Below, piece after piece: positions 1-7,926 of a DNA stretch of 64,000 bases. Both the position numbers and the translations under genes were made by a program. The stretch's first letter is position 1. Each line of letters starts with the position of its first letter. Source of the stretch: Amycolatopsis granulosa (GTDB taxonomy: Bacteria; Actinomycetota; Actinomycetes; Mycobacteriales; Pseudonocardiaceae); the NCBI RefSeq assembly GCF_011758745.1, contig NZ_JAANOV010000001.1:3782001-3846000 (forward strand). The letters are read 5' to 3'. The notes under the pieces were generated by a model that saw nothing but the letters and a program-made list of their open reading frames with translations, was not told the origin of the DNA and searched no databases.

Positions 1-17
1 CTTCAGGAGTGCTCGCG

Positions 18-911
18 ATGAGATCCCCCCGCCTCCTCGGCCTCGCGTCCGTCGCGACGGCCCTCGTCCTCGGACTCACCGCCTGTGGCGGGGGTAACAC
101 CGGGAGTGACACCGGCGGCAAGATCAAAGTCGTCGCGTCCACCAACGTGTGGGGCAGCGTGCTCGCCGCGATCGGCGGTGATCAGGTCGCGGTCACCTCG
201 ATCATCAACGACGCGAGCGCGGACCCGCACTCCTACGAGACCACCCCCGCCGACGCCATCGCCGCGCAGAACGCCCAGCTCACCCTGGCCAACGGCGGCG
301 GCTACGACGACTTCTTCGGCAAGCTCGCCGACCAGGCCACGCAGGCCCGCAAGCTGACCGCCACCGAGATCGGCGCGACCGGCGACGAGAACGAGCACGT
401 CTGGTACAGCTTCCCGGCGGTGACCAAGGTCGCCGGCCAGATCGCCGCACAGCTCGGCCAGATCAAGCCCGACGCCGCGCAGACCTTCACCGCCAACGCC
501 GCGAACTTCACGGCGCGGCTCGACCAGCTCACCCAGCGGGCGGCGCAGATCGGCGCCGGCCACCCGGGCACGAAGATCCTGGTCACCGAGCCGGTCGCGC
601 ACTACCTGATCGAGGCCGCCCAGCTCACCGACGCCACTCCCGCGAAGTTCTCCGAGGCCGTCGAGGAGGAGGCCGACGTGCCGCCCGCCGCGCTCGCCGA
701 GTTCACCTCCCTGATCAACGGCAAGCAGGTCAAGGCGCTGATCAACAACGAGCAGACGGTCACCCCGGTGACCCGGCAGGTCGTCGCCGAGGCGAACCGG
801 GCCGGCGTCCCCGTGGTGGACGTGACCGAGACGCTGCCCACCGGCGCGACGGACTACATTGCCTGGATGACCAGCGAAGTCGACGATCTGGCGAAGGCGC
901 TGAACTCTTGA
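18..911 (+). CDS. Metal ABC transporter substrate-binding lipoprotein (ZnuA-like)
   Basis: Extracytoplasmic binding protein of a zinc or manganese importer, anchored by a lipid. The ATG at 18 is chosen over the GTG at 9 because AGGAG at 4-8 sits 9 nt upstream of it. The N-terminus is a signal peptide ending in a lipobox (LTAC followed by GGG). Family metal ligands are visible: His in DPHSYE, His in NEHVWYS, His in EPVAHYL, and an acidic C-terminal segment. At 297 aa it has normal cluster A-I length. The stop overlaps the TTG start of the ATPase gene, so the two are translationally coupled. Zinc versus manganese cannot be settled; there is no long His-rich loop, which argues mildly against a classic ZnuA. 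The upstream promoter and any Zur site lie outside the window. Confidence 0.88.
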   Translation: MRSPRLLGLASVATALVLGLTACGGGNTGSDTGGKIKVVASTNVWGSVLAAIGGDQVAVTSIINDASADPHSYETTPADAIAAQNAQLTLANGGGYDDFFGKLADQATQARKLTATEIGATGDENEHVWYSFPAVTKVAGQIAAQLGQIKPDAAQTFTANAANFTARLDQLTQRAAQIGAGHPGTKILVTEPVAHYLIEAAQLTDATPAKFSEAVEEEADVPPAALAEFTSLINGKQVKALINNEQTVTPVTRQVVAEANRAGVPVVDVTETLPTGATDYIAWMTSEVDDLAKALNS

Positions 912-1702
912 GCCCCGCGGTCGAGATCACCGGCGCGACCCTCGCGTTCGGTGCGCGCACGTTGTGGTCCGGTTTGGACCTTTCGGTCGAACCCGGCGAG
1001 TTCGTCGCCGTCCTCGGCCCGAACGGATCCGGCAAGACCAGCCTGCTGAAGGTGCTGCTCGGCCTGCAGCCCCTGTCGCGGGGCAGCGTGCGCTTCCACA
1101 GCGACCACCCGGTCGGGTACATCCCGCAACAGCGGGCGATGGCCGACAGCCTGACGTTGCGCGGCGTCGACCTCGTCGGGCTGGGGCTCGACGGGCACCG
1201 GTGGGGCACCGGGCTGCGCGGGCTGTCCGAACGGTCGCGGCGGGTGTCCGCCGCGATCGCGGCCGTCGGCGCGCAGTCGTACGCGAAGCAGCCGGTGGGC
1301 AAGCTCTCCGGTGGTGAACAGCAACGGCTGCGGGTCGCGCAGGCGCTGGTCGGCGAGCCGGACGTGCTGCTGTGCGACGAGCCGCTGCTGTCCCTGGATC
1401 TCGCGCACCAGCGCGCGGTGAGCGAGCTGATCGACGCCCGCCGCCGCGCGGCCGGCACCGCGGTCCTGTTCGTGACGCACGAGATCAACCCGATCCTGCC
1501 CTTCGTGGACCGCGTGCTGTACCTGGTCGAGGGCCGGTTCCGGATCGGCCCACCGGAGGTCGTGATGACGTCGGAGACCCTGTCCGAGCTGTACCGGGCG
1601 CGCGTTGAGGTGGTCCGCGTCGGCGGCCAGATCCACGTCGCCGGTGCGCGCAGCGCGGTCTGCGAGGACGAACCCCACCACCTCGACGAACGCGTCTCCT
1701 GA
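908..1702 (+). CDS. Metal ABC transporter ATP-binding protein
   Basis: Cytoplasmic ATPase that powers the metal importer. Walker A is GPNGSGKT at residues 37-44. The signature LSGGEQQ and Walker B VLLCDEP follow in order, with a switch His in FVTHE. Translation begins at a TTG (908) that overlaps the stop of the binding-protein gene (TTGA). At 264 aa it matches the ZnuC/MntB group. The tail after about residue 235 is less conserved. The permease gene follows after 23 bp, so the three genes form one operon. Confidence 0.9.
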   Translation: MSPAVEITGATLAFGARTLWSGLDLSVEPGEFVAVLGPNGSGKTSLLKVLLGLQPLSRGSVRFHSDHPVGYIPQQRAMADSLTLRGVDLVGLGLDGHRWGTGLRGLSERSRRVSAAIAAVGAQSYAKQPVGKLSGGEQQRLRVAQALVGEPDVLLCDEPLLSLDLAHQRAVSELIDARRRAAGTAVLFVTHEINPILPFVDRVLYLVEGRFRIGPPEVVMTSETLSELYRARVEVVRVGGQIHVAGARSAVCEDEPHHLDERVS

Positions 1703-1725
1703 AAGCCCCGAAGGTTCCCGCTGAC

Positions 1726-2607
1726 ATGCACAAGTTCTTCGACTTCGGTCTGACCGCGCAGCTGCTCGGGCTGCCGTTCGTGCAGACCGCCCTGCTCGCC
1801 GCGGGCGTGCTCGGCCTGGTCGCCGGGGTGCTCGGCCCGCTGATCGTGACCCGCCGGATGTCCTTCGCCGTGCACGGCACCGCCGAGCTGGCGTTCACCG
1901 GTGCGGCCGGTGCGCTGCTGCTCGGTGTCGGCGTCGAGTTCGGCGCACTGGCCGGTGCGGTGATCGCCGCGTTGCTGCTCGGTCTGCTCGGCGGGCGCGA
2001 ATCCGACCGCGACTCGGTGATCGGCGCGATCCTGTCCTTCGGGCTCGGCCTCGGCGTGCTGTTCCTCTGGCTGAACCCGGGCCGCACGGCGAACAAGTTC
2101 GGCATCCTCATCGGCCAGGTCGTGTCGATCGAGACGACCAACCTGGTCGTGCTCGTCATCGCCGCGGTGGTCGTGCTGCTGATCCTCGCCGCGATCTACC
2201 GGCCGCTGCTGTTCGCGAGCGTCGACCCGCACGTCGCCGCCGCGCGCGGGGTGCCGGCGCGCACGTTGTCCGTGGTGTTCGCGGTGCTGGTCGGCGTCGC
2301 CACCGCGCTCGGCGTGCAGATCGTCGGCGCGCTGCTGGTCGTCGCGATGATGGTGACCCCGGCGGCCGCGGCAGCACGGCTGACCGCGAGCCCGTGGAAG
2401 GTGACCGTGCTCGCGATCGTGTTCGCCGAGACCGCCGCGCTGGGCGGCATCGTCCTCTCGCTCGCGCCTGGAGCACCCGTGAGCGCTTTCGTCACCGGCA
2501 TCGCGTTCGCGATCTACCTGATCTGCCGCCTCGTCGCCCACCTGCGCGACCGGGCAGGCCGGGTCAGCGAACCGGATGCTGCTCCAGTTGCGCCTGCAGC
2601 GCGGTGA
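1726..2607 (+). CDS. Metal ABC transporter permease (ABC-3 family)
   Basis: Integral membrane subunit of the zinc/manganese importer. The 293-aa product has about eight hydrophobic segments with the ABC-3 layout, including GLVAGVLGPLIVTRRMSFAVHG near the N-terminus and GALLVVAMMVTPAAAA late in the protein. It is the third gene of the operon. Its last 44 bp overlap, tail to tail, the 3' end of the AlgX-like gene on the other strand (2564-2607), so there is no room for an intervening terminator. Confidence 0.9.
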   Translation: MHKFFDFGLTAQLLGLPFVQTALLAAGVLGLVAGVLGPLIVTRRMSFAVHGTAELAFTGAAGALLLGVGVEFGALAGAVIAALLLGLLGGRESDRDSVIGAILSFGLGLGVLFLWLNPGRTANKFGILIGQVVSIETTNLVVLVIAAVVVLLILAAIYRPLLFASVDPHVAAARGVPARTLSVVFAVLVGVATALGVQIVGALLVVAMMVTPAAAAARLTASPWKVTVLAIVFAETAALGGIVLSLAPGAPVSAFVTGIAFAIYLICRLVAHLRDRAGRVSEPDAAPVAPAAR

Positions 2608-3886
2608 GGAACCCGTCGGTCAGGAACGGCAACTGACCACTGGACACGTTGCGCTCCACCGTCTCCACCACCACCACGTCGGAGTTGACGAACATCCCGA
2701 TCGCCTGGTCCTGACTCGTCTTCGGGGTGAAGTAGGCGAGCATCGTCAGGTTGGCGAACCCGGCGGCGAGGTAACGCGAGGACGCCTTGGTGAACGAGTC
2801 GCCGTAGAACAGGGTCTTCTGGTTCACCGTCGAGGACATCGGTGCGGCCAACCGGTAGGACGGCGTGTCGATGTCGGCGATCGTCTGCCCGGTCCGGTCG
2901 ACGAGGCCGTCCGGCCGCAGGTCGTACAACGTGTTCGTCTTGTCGGCCTTCTTGCCCAGCAGCGGCGGCAGGTCCGCGGCCACGGTGTACCTGCCGACCT
3001 GCCTGCTCTGCCAGGTCGCGGTGATCCCGGGCTGCACGGCCTCGGCGACCGCGCGGGTCATCACGAGCGAACCCTCGTCGGCCCAGTGCGTGTCGTTGGA
3101 CGGGTAGACCGGGTGGCCGACCCGCTGCGCCTCGGCGGTCAGCCCGGGCCGCAGGTCCACCGCGCCGGCCGCGTCCAGCTGCTGCCAGGTCGGCGCCTCG
3201 GCGGCGTGGTGGCAGTCCTTGCCGGGGTAGCTCGCGGGCAGGTACTGGGGGACCATCGTGGACTTGTCCGGCGCGACGACCCACACGAACTTGCGGCCGG
3301 ACCCTTCGATGAGGGCGCGCAGCCGGTTCATCCGGTCCACCGTCTCGGACAGCATGTGGACCGGCGCGCACTTGGCCTCGGCGTCGTAGCCGAAGTACAG
3401 CCAGCCCTGCCCGCCCTCGATCACCTGCCGGTAACCGGCCTGGTCGACCGGCCCCGAGGTGGTGGGCTGGTCGTCCGCTGCCGGTGTCTGCGCCGGCGGC
3501 GGGCCGCCCGGCAGCGGTCCGGTCCCGGTGGTGCCGCCCTGGTCGCGCGGCGGCGTCTCGCCGAAGAACGTGCGGCTGATCCAGTCCGCCGCCTCGATCG
3601 CGGCGTCGCGGAAGACCAGCTGATCGGTGCCCCAGGCGGGCAGGCCGGTGAAGAACGCCCAGCCCTCGCCCATGCTCGGGAAGCCGGTCAGGTGCCGGTT
3701 CTCGATCTCGGCGGGCCGCGCACCGAACACCCACAGCAGCGCCGGGGTCGTGAAGAACACGACCGCGCTGATCAACGCGGCGAGCTGCCGGCCGCCATGG
3801 CGGGGCCGGTACAGGGAGTGCTCGCGGGGCAGCCACGCCTCGTGCACCGCGGGAAGCTGCTGCGGTTCGTGCGCCACGCGGCACAC
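2564..3886 (-). CDS. AlgX/AlgJ-like SGNH O-acetyltransferase
   Basis: Membrane-anchored protein predicted to transfer acetyl groups to an exported polymer. One hydrophobic segment lies near residues 33-52 (VVFFTTPALLWVFGA), followed by an extracytoplasmic domain. The SGNH catalytic set of the AlgJ/AlgX family is visible: Asp and His in NDTHWADEG, and Ser in YGDSF. The linker near residues 100-140 is rich in Pro, Gly and Thr. The GTG start at 3886 is uncertain; a second GTG lies 9 nt downstream. It follows the DUF445 gene after 13 bp. The usual MBOAT partner (AlgI-like) is not adjacent, but one is encoded at 19010-20440. The acceptor polymer is unknown. Confidence 0.78.
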   Translation of the reverse strand: MCRVAHEPQQLPAVHEAWLPREHSLYRPRHGGRQLAALISAVVFFTTPALLWVFGARPAEIENRHLTGFPSMGEGWAFFTGLPAWGTDQLVFRDAAIEAADWISRTFFGETPPRDQGGTTGTGPLPGGPPPAQTPAADDQPTTSGPVDQAGYRQVIEGGQGWLYFGYDAEAKCAPVHMLSETVDRMNRLRALIEGSGRKFVWVVAPDKSTMVPQYLPASYPGKDCHHAAEAPTWQQLDAAGAVDLRPGLTAEAQRVGHPVYPSNDTHWADEGSLVMTRAVAEAVQPGITATWQSRQVGRYTVAADLPPLLGKKADKTNTLYDLRPDGLVDRTGQTIADIDTPSYRLAAPMSSTVNQKTLFYGDSFTKASSRYLAAGFANLTMLAYFTPKTSQDQAIGMFVNSDVVVVETVERNVSSGQLPFLTDGFLTALQAQLEQHPVR

Positions 3887-3899
3887 GGTAACCGTTCAT

Positions 3900-5123
3900 C
3901 TAGTGCAGCATCAGCAGTACCTGCAACTCGCCGACGGCGAAACCGATCACGGCGCCCACCGCGATCAGCTTCCACTCCTCGCGCCGGAACGCCGGCCGCA
4001 GCAGGTTCTCGTACTCCTCGGGAGTCAGCGCGATCATCCGCCGCTCGACCACGTTCGCCAGATCCATCGCCTCCACCAGGTACGGTTCCGCGTGGCGGAG
4101 CAGGTACGGCAGCTGGGCGAGCGAAGCGGTGGCCGCGGTCCCGGTCATCTCCCGCAGCCGCTCACCGCCGACGGCGGCGGACACCAGCGGACGGATCAGC
4201 CCGGCCTGCTCGTCCACGGCCCGCGCCACCACGCGCCGCACCAGCGCGGCCAGCCGGTCGGCGCGCGGACCGGTCAGCAGCTCGCCGAGCAGGTTGGGCA
4301 CGGTGAGCACTTCCCCGGCGATGATCGCGCCGTACTGCCGGGCGACCTCGGCCTTGCGCCGCTGGAACTTGCCGTGCAGCGTGACCGGCCCGATCCGCAC
4401 CGGACGGCGCGGCACGAAGATCATCTTGATGGCGAGCCAGTCGGTGAACAGCCCGATGACACCGCCGAACGCCGGCAGCACCCACGGGTTCTTGGTCAGC
4501 GCCCACACCACTGCCTGCACGAGCCCGAGGGCGAATCCGAAGTAGATCCCGCACCGGGCGATGAAGGTCATCTCGGGCCGGGACGTCTCCCGGATCAGCC
4601 GCACCAGCAGGGCGCGGTCGCGGGTCAGGCGCTCGACGATCATGTGCTTGACGTCGAGCACGCCGTCGAGGTCGGCGCGGATCTCGTCGAGCAGCTCCCG
4701 CACCAGCCGCGGCGCCCCGGCCTGCAGCTGCTTGACGATCAGGTCCTGGGCCATGGGTGGCAGCGACTCCCACAGCCGCGGGTGGTGCCGGGCGAGCACG
4801 TCGCGGGCCAGGTCGTCGATCGCGCGCAGCAGCGGTTGCTCGATCTCCCGCACCAGCCGGCCGGGCTGGATCCGGGCGATCACCTCACGCAGGTCGATCA
4901 GGTTCGCGGTGAGCAGGTCGGTCGCGATCGCCGCCATGCGACCGCCGTGTTTGGGCACCACGCCCTGCCAGCCGAAGACCGGGCGGACCCCGACGAACTC
5001 CAGCGGGCGGAACATCATCTCGATCGCCACGCGTTTGGTGACGTAACCGATCAGGGCGGCGATGAACGGGATCGCGGCGTAGAGCGGCCAGTGGCGGGCG
5101 AGATCGGCCAGAACCGCGTCCAT
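3900..5123 (-). CDS. DUF445 family membrane protein (second of a tandem pair)
   Basis: 407-aa membrane protein of unknown function. The start ATG at 5123 is chosen because MDAVLADLARHWPLY aligns with the N-terminus of the paralogue just upstream. Visible features: an N-terminal hydrophobic segment (IPFIAALIGYVTKRVAIEMMFRP), a central double membrane segment around FGFALGLVQAVVWALTKNPWVLPAFGGVIGLFTDWLAIKMIF, and a C-terminal hydrophobic segment (IAVGAVIGFAVGELQVLLML). Both halves carry the family pattern K-x-A-I-x-M-x-F. It lies 28 bp after its paralogue and just before the AlgX-like gene. A cell-envelope role is only a guess. Confidence 0.85.
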   Translation of the reverse strand: MDAVLADLARHWPLYAAIPFIAALIGYVTKRVAIEMMFRPLEFVGVRPVFGWQGVVPKHGGRMAAIATDLLTANLIDLREVIARIQPGRLVREIEQPLLRAIDDLARDVLARHHPRLWESLPPMAQDLIVKQLQAGAPRLVRELLDEIRADLDGVLDVKHMIVERLTRDRALLVRLIRETSRPEMTFIARCGIYFGFALGLVQAVVWALTKNPWVLPAFGGVIGLFTDWLAIKMIFVPRRPVRIGPVTLHGKFQRRKAEVARQYGAIIAGEVLTVPNLLGELLTGPRADRLAALVRRVVARAVDEQAGLIRPLVSAAVGGERLREMTGTAATASLAQLPYLLRHAEPYLVEAMDLANVVERRMIALTPEEYENLLRPAFRREEWKLIAVGAVIGFAVGELQVLLMLH

Positions 5124-5151
5124 CGCCACCCCCATCCCGGCCCCGCGGAGA

Positions 5152-6384
5152 CTAGTGCAGGAGCACGATCGCCTGGAGCTCACCCACGAGCCCGCCGATG
5201 ATCGCACCGACCGCGATCAGCTTCCACTCGTCCTGCCGGAACGCCGGCCGCAGCAACTCCTCGAACTCCACCGGCGTCAACCGCCGCATGCGGTCGACGA
5301 TGGTGTTCCGCACGTCGAGTGCGTTGACCGCGTAGTCCTCCGCGTACCGGATGGTGTCCGGCACGCGCTCGGCGGCCTTGAGCGCGGCGGCCTGTTTCAT
5401 CTCCTGCCACTTGCGGGTGCCCACCGCCGCCGCGACGAGCGGCTTGACCACGCCGGCCTGCGCGTCGATGGTGCGCTGCACCTCGCGGCCGATCAGGTGG
5501 AACAGCCGGTCGGCCTTCGGGCCCTTCAGGATCGCCTCGAGCAGGTTCGGGATGGTGATGATCTCCCGCGCGATCATGTCACCGTAGTCGGCGGCGACCT
5601 GGTCGCGGCGCTTCTGGAACACGCCCTGCCAGGTGTAGAGGCCGAGGAACTCGCGCGGCTCGCGCGGCAGGAAGATCATCTTCAGGGCGAGCCAGTCGGT
5701 GAACCAGCCGATGCCGAGACCGAACACCGGCATCACGATCGACGACTTGGTCAGCGCCCACACCAGCAGCTGGACGCAGCCGAGGGCGAAGCCGAACACC
5801 AGCCCGGAGTTGGCGATGAACCGCATCTCCGGGCGGGAAATGTCCCGGATGAGCCGGTTCAGCAGGCTCTTGTCGCGGACCAGGTTGGTGATGACCATGC
5901 TCTTCAGGTCGAGGACGTCCTCGATGTTGTCCGCCAGCTCCCGCATGATCTTCGCGATCACCTTGGGCGCCTCGGCCCGGATGCGGCGCAGCAGCAGTTC
6001 GCGCGCGCCGGCGGGCAGTGCCTCCCACAGCCGCGGCTGGTACTGCTCCATGACCTCCTCGGTGATCTCCCCGACCACCTGCAGGAGTGGTTCCTCGATC
6101 TCCTTGGCCAGCTGTTCCGGGTCGAGGCGGGCGAAGATCTCCTTCGGGTCGACCAGGTTGCTGGTCAGCATGTCGGTGGCCGTGGCCGCCATGCGCTCCG
6201 CGTTGGCCGGCAGGACGCCCTGCCACCCGAGGAACGGCCGGATGCCGACGAACTCGATCGGCCGGAACATCATCTCGATCGCAACGCGCTTGGTGACGTA
6301 ACCGATGAGGGCGGCGATGAACGGCATCGAGACGTAGAGCGGCCAGTGTTCGGCCAGGTCGGCCACGATCTGCTGCAGTTGCAC
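5152..6384 (-). CDS. DUF445 family membrane protein (first of a tandem pair)
   Basis: 410-aa paralogue of the next gene, with the same architecture: N-terminal IPFIAALIGYVTKRVAIEMMFRP-like segment (here MPFIAALIGY...), a central GFALGCVQLLVWALTK...GWFTDWLALKMIF pair, and a C-terminal IAVGAIIGGLVGELQAIVLL anchor. The two probably arose by tandem duplication. It is the promoter-proximal gene of a three-gene minus-strand unit ending in the AlgX-like gene. The 136-bp gap to the divergent coiled-coil gene must hold both promoters. Confidence 0.86.
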   Translation of the reverse strand: MQLQQIVADLAEHWPLYVSMPFIAALIGYVTKRVAIEMMFRPIEFVGIRPFLGWQGVLPANAERMAATATDMLTSNLVDPKEIFARLDPEQLAKEIEEPLLQVVGEITEEVMEQYQPRLWEALPAGARELLLRRIRAEAPKVIAKIMRELADNIEDVLDLKSMVITNLVRDKSLLNRLIRDISRPEMRFIANSGLVFGFALGCVQLLVWALTKSSIVMPVFGLGIGWFTDWLALKMIFLPREPREFLGLYTWQGVFQKRRDQVAADYGDMIAREIITIPNLLEAILKGPKADRLFHLIGREVQRTIDAQAGVVKPLVAAAVGTRKWQEMKQAAALKAAERVPDTIRYAEDYAVNALDVRNTIVDRMRRLTPVEFEELLRPAFRQDEWKLIAVGAIIGGLVGELQAIVLLH

Positions 6385-6520
6385 CGGCCCCTCCCTCGCG
6401 AGTCCCGCCGAACCGTATCCCAGCTTCCCGGGGGCCGGTGTGCACCGGATTCAGTTGATCTTCGACAATGGGTCACCCGAAAGTATGGAAACCCAGGTCC
6501 AATAGCACTAAGGTGCCCGC

Positions 6521-7579
6521 ATGCCTCCTGCCGAGTCCCAAGATCCCATCGCTGGCAATCCCCTCTTCCCGCTCGTGTTCCGCGGCTACGACCGGCCGCC
6601 GGTGGACGAGAAGTTCGCGCAGCTCAACGCCGAGCTCAAGGAGACCGCGGTCTCCCGCGACGAGGCGCTCTCATCGGTTGCCGAGCTGACCCGCGCGCTG
6701 TCCTACGCCCAGCAGGAGCTGAGCGAGGCCAAGCAAGCGCTGTCACGGATGGCGAGCGACCCGTCGAGCGCCACGACGATGACCGAGCGCGTGCGCACGA
6801 TGATGACCCTCGCCGAGGAGGAGATCGCCGAGCTCAAGAGCCGCGCCGACGCGCAGGCGGACGACATCCGTGCCGCCGCCGACAAGTACGACCTCGACAC
6901 CCGCAAGGCCGCCGACAAGATGGTCGCCGAACGCGAAGCCGAGCTGGCCAAGCGGCGCGACGACCTGGAGCTGGAGTTCCAGGAACGGCACACCGCGCTC
7001 ACCACCGAGCACGAGAACCTGATGGAGCAGGGCCGGGCCGAGATCGCGCGCCTGAACGAGGAGGCCGCCGAGGAGCGCGCTCGCCTGGACGCCGAAGCAG
7101 CCGAGGCGCGTGCCAAGGCCGAGCAGGAGACCGCCGAGGCGCTGGCCCGCAAGACCGAAGAGGTCGAGACGGCTCTGGCGAAGAAGACCGAAGAGGTCGA
7201 GTCCGCCCTGGCCCGCAAGACCAAGGAGATCGAGGAGCGGCTCGCCAAGGACACCCGGGAGACCGAGGAGCGCCTCGCCAAGCTGGTCGCCGACACCGAG
7301 GCCAAGATCGCCAAGGACACCGAGGAGACCGAGAGCCGCCTGGCGAAGCTCACCGCGGACACCGAGTCGCGGCTTTCCAAGCAGACGTCCGAGGCGGAGA
7401 ACCGGGCATCCACCCTGGTCGCCGACGCGGAGCGTCAGCTGTCCGAGGCGCAGCAGGCCCGCACCGAGGCGTTCGAGTTCCGCCGCGAGGTCACCGAGCG
7501 CCTCACGGCCACCCACTCGGCCCTCCAGGAAGCCCTGGACACCCTCATCCCGGCCGACGACCGGGCCCCGGTCGCCTGA
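6521..7579 (+). CDS. Coiled-coil, DivIVA-like / FilP-like cytoskeletal protein
   Basis: 352-aa, highly charged, almost wholly helical protein. Residues 16-40 (FPLVFRGYDRPPVDEKFAQL) match the short N-terminal motif of DivIVA-related actinobacterial coiled-coil proteins (RGYDR...VD). The rest is a continuous coiled coil. Residues 207-305 form nine perfect-length 11-residue repeats, so this part has hendecad rather than heptad periodicity. There is no membrane segment. By analogy with FilP/Scy of Streptomyces it may be a filament-forming or polar-growth protein; that role is inferred. It stands alone and is followed by a strong terminator. Confidence 0.72.
   Translation: MPPAESQDPIAGNPLFPLVFRGYDRPPVDEKFAQLNAELKETAVSRDEALSSVAELTRALSYAQQELSEAKQALSRMASDPSSATTMTERVRTMMTLAEEEIAELKSRADAQADDIRAAADKYDLDTRKAADKMVAEREAELAKRRDDLELEFQERHTALTTEHENLMEQGRAEIARLNEEAAEERARLDAEAAEARAKAEQETAEALARKTEEVETALAKKTEEVESALARKTKEIEERLAKDTRETEERLAKLVADTEAKIAKDTEETESRLAKLTADTESRLSKQTSEAENRASTLVADAERQLSEAQQARTEAFEFRREVTERLTATHSALQEALDTLIPADDRAPVA
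7139..7435 (+). repeat. Nine in-frame 33-bp repeats encoding hendecads
   Basis: Nine consecutive 33-bp units inside the coiled-coil gene encode 11-residue units such as ALARKTEEVET, ALAKKTEEVES, ALARKTKEIEE and RLAKDTRETEE. Length is constant across all nine. The first three are nearly identical in DNA, suggesting recent duplication; later ones are more diverged. Confidence 0.9.
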
Positions 7580-7594
7580 CGGGTTTTTTTCGAG

Positions 7595-7626
7595 GCGCTG
7601 GCGCAACGAGGCGCCAGCGCTTTTTC
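7595..7626 (+). terminator. Rho-independent terminator of the coiled-coil gene
   Basis: A perfect 10-bp stem (GCGCTGGCGC / GCGCCAGCGC) with a 6-nt loop AACGAG is followed by TTTTTCTTT. It lies 16 nt after the TGA stop. A separate T-run (7584-7590) precedes the stem. Confidence 0.92.
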
Positions 7627-7926
7627 TTTGCCCAGCGCTTCGCCACGAGTTCGCGGGCTGGTCATCCCGGAGCCCGCCGGCCGGCGAGGAGGATCTCTTG
7701 ATCTTTGTTCGTGGCCTTCAGCGGCTGGTCGGTGCGTTCCCGGGGGCTGTGTGAAATGGGGCCCGTCCAGCGTGCCGCAGCGCGAAAACCGGCGCTGAGG
7801 CTCGTGATTTTCGAGGAGCGACTTGGAAATCCAGTGCTGCGGAATGCGCCGCCGGGCGGTGGCAACTCCGGCCGTCGGTGTCCGGCTCGCCTTGATCCCG
7901 CCGGAACCGACCTTGCCGGGGACGCC
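7627..7926. other. Non-coding interval, no gene recognised
   Basis: About 300 bp between the terminator and the 3' end of the minus-strand kinase gene. Short open frames exist on both strands but none has a ribosome site or recognisable protein pattern. It is slightly less GC-rich than its flanks around 7700-7840. It could be a decayed gene or a dispersed non-coding element. Confidence 0.5.

Noticed and set aside
760-2541. 593-codon open frame on the minus strand opposite the metal ABC genes
   Set aside because: Antisense shadow rich in Arg, Asp and His, with no ribosome site; the plus-strand genes have clear family motifs.
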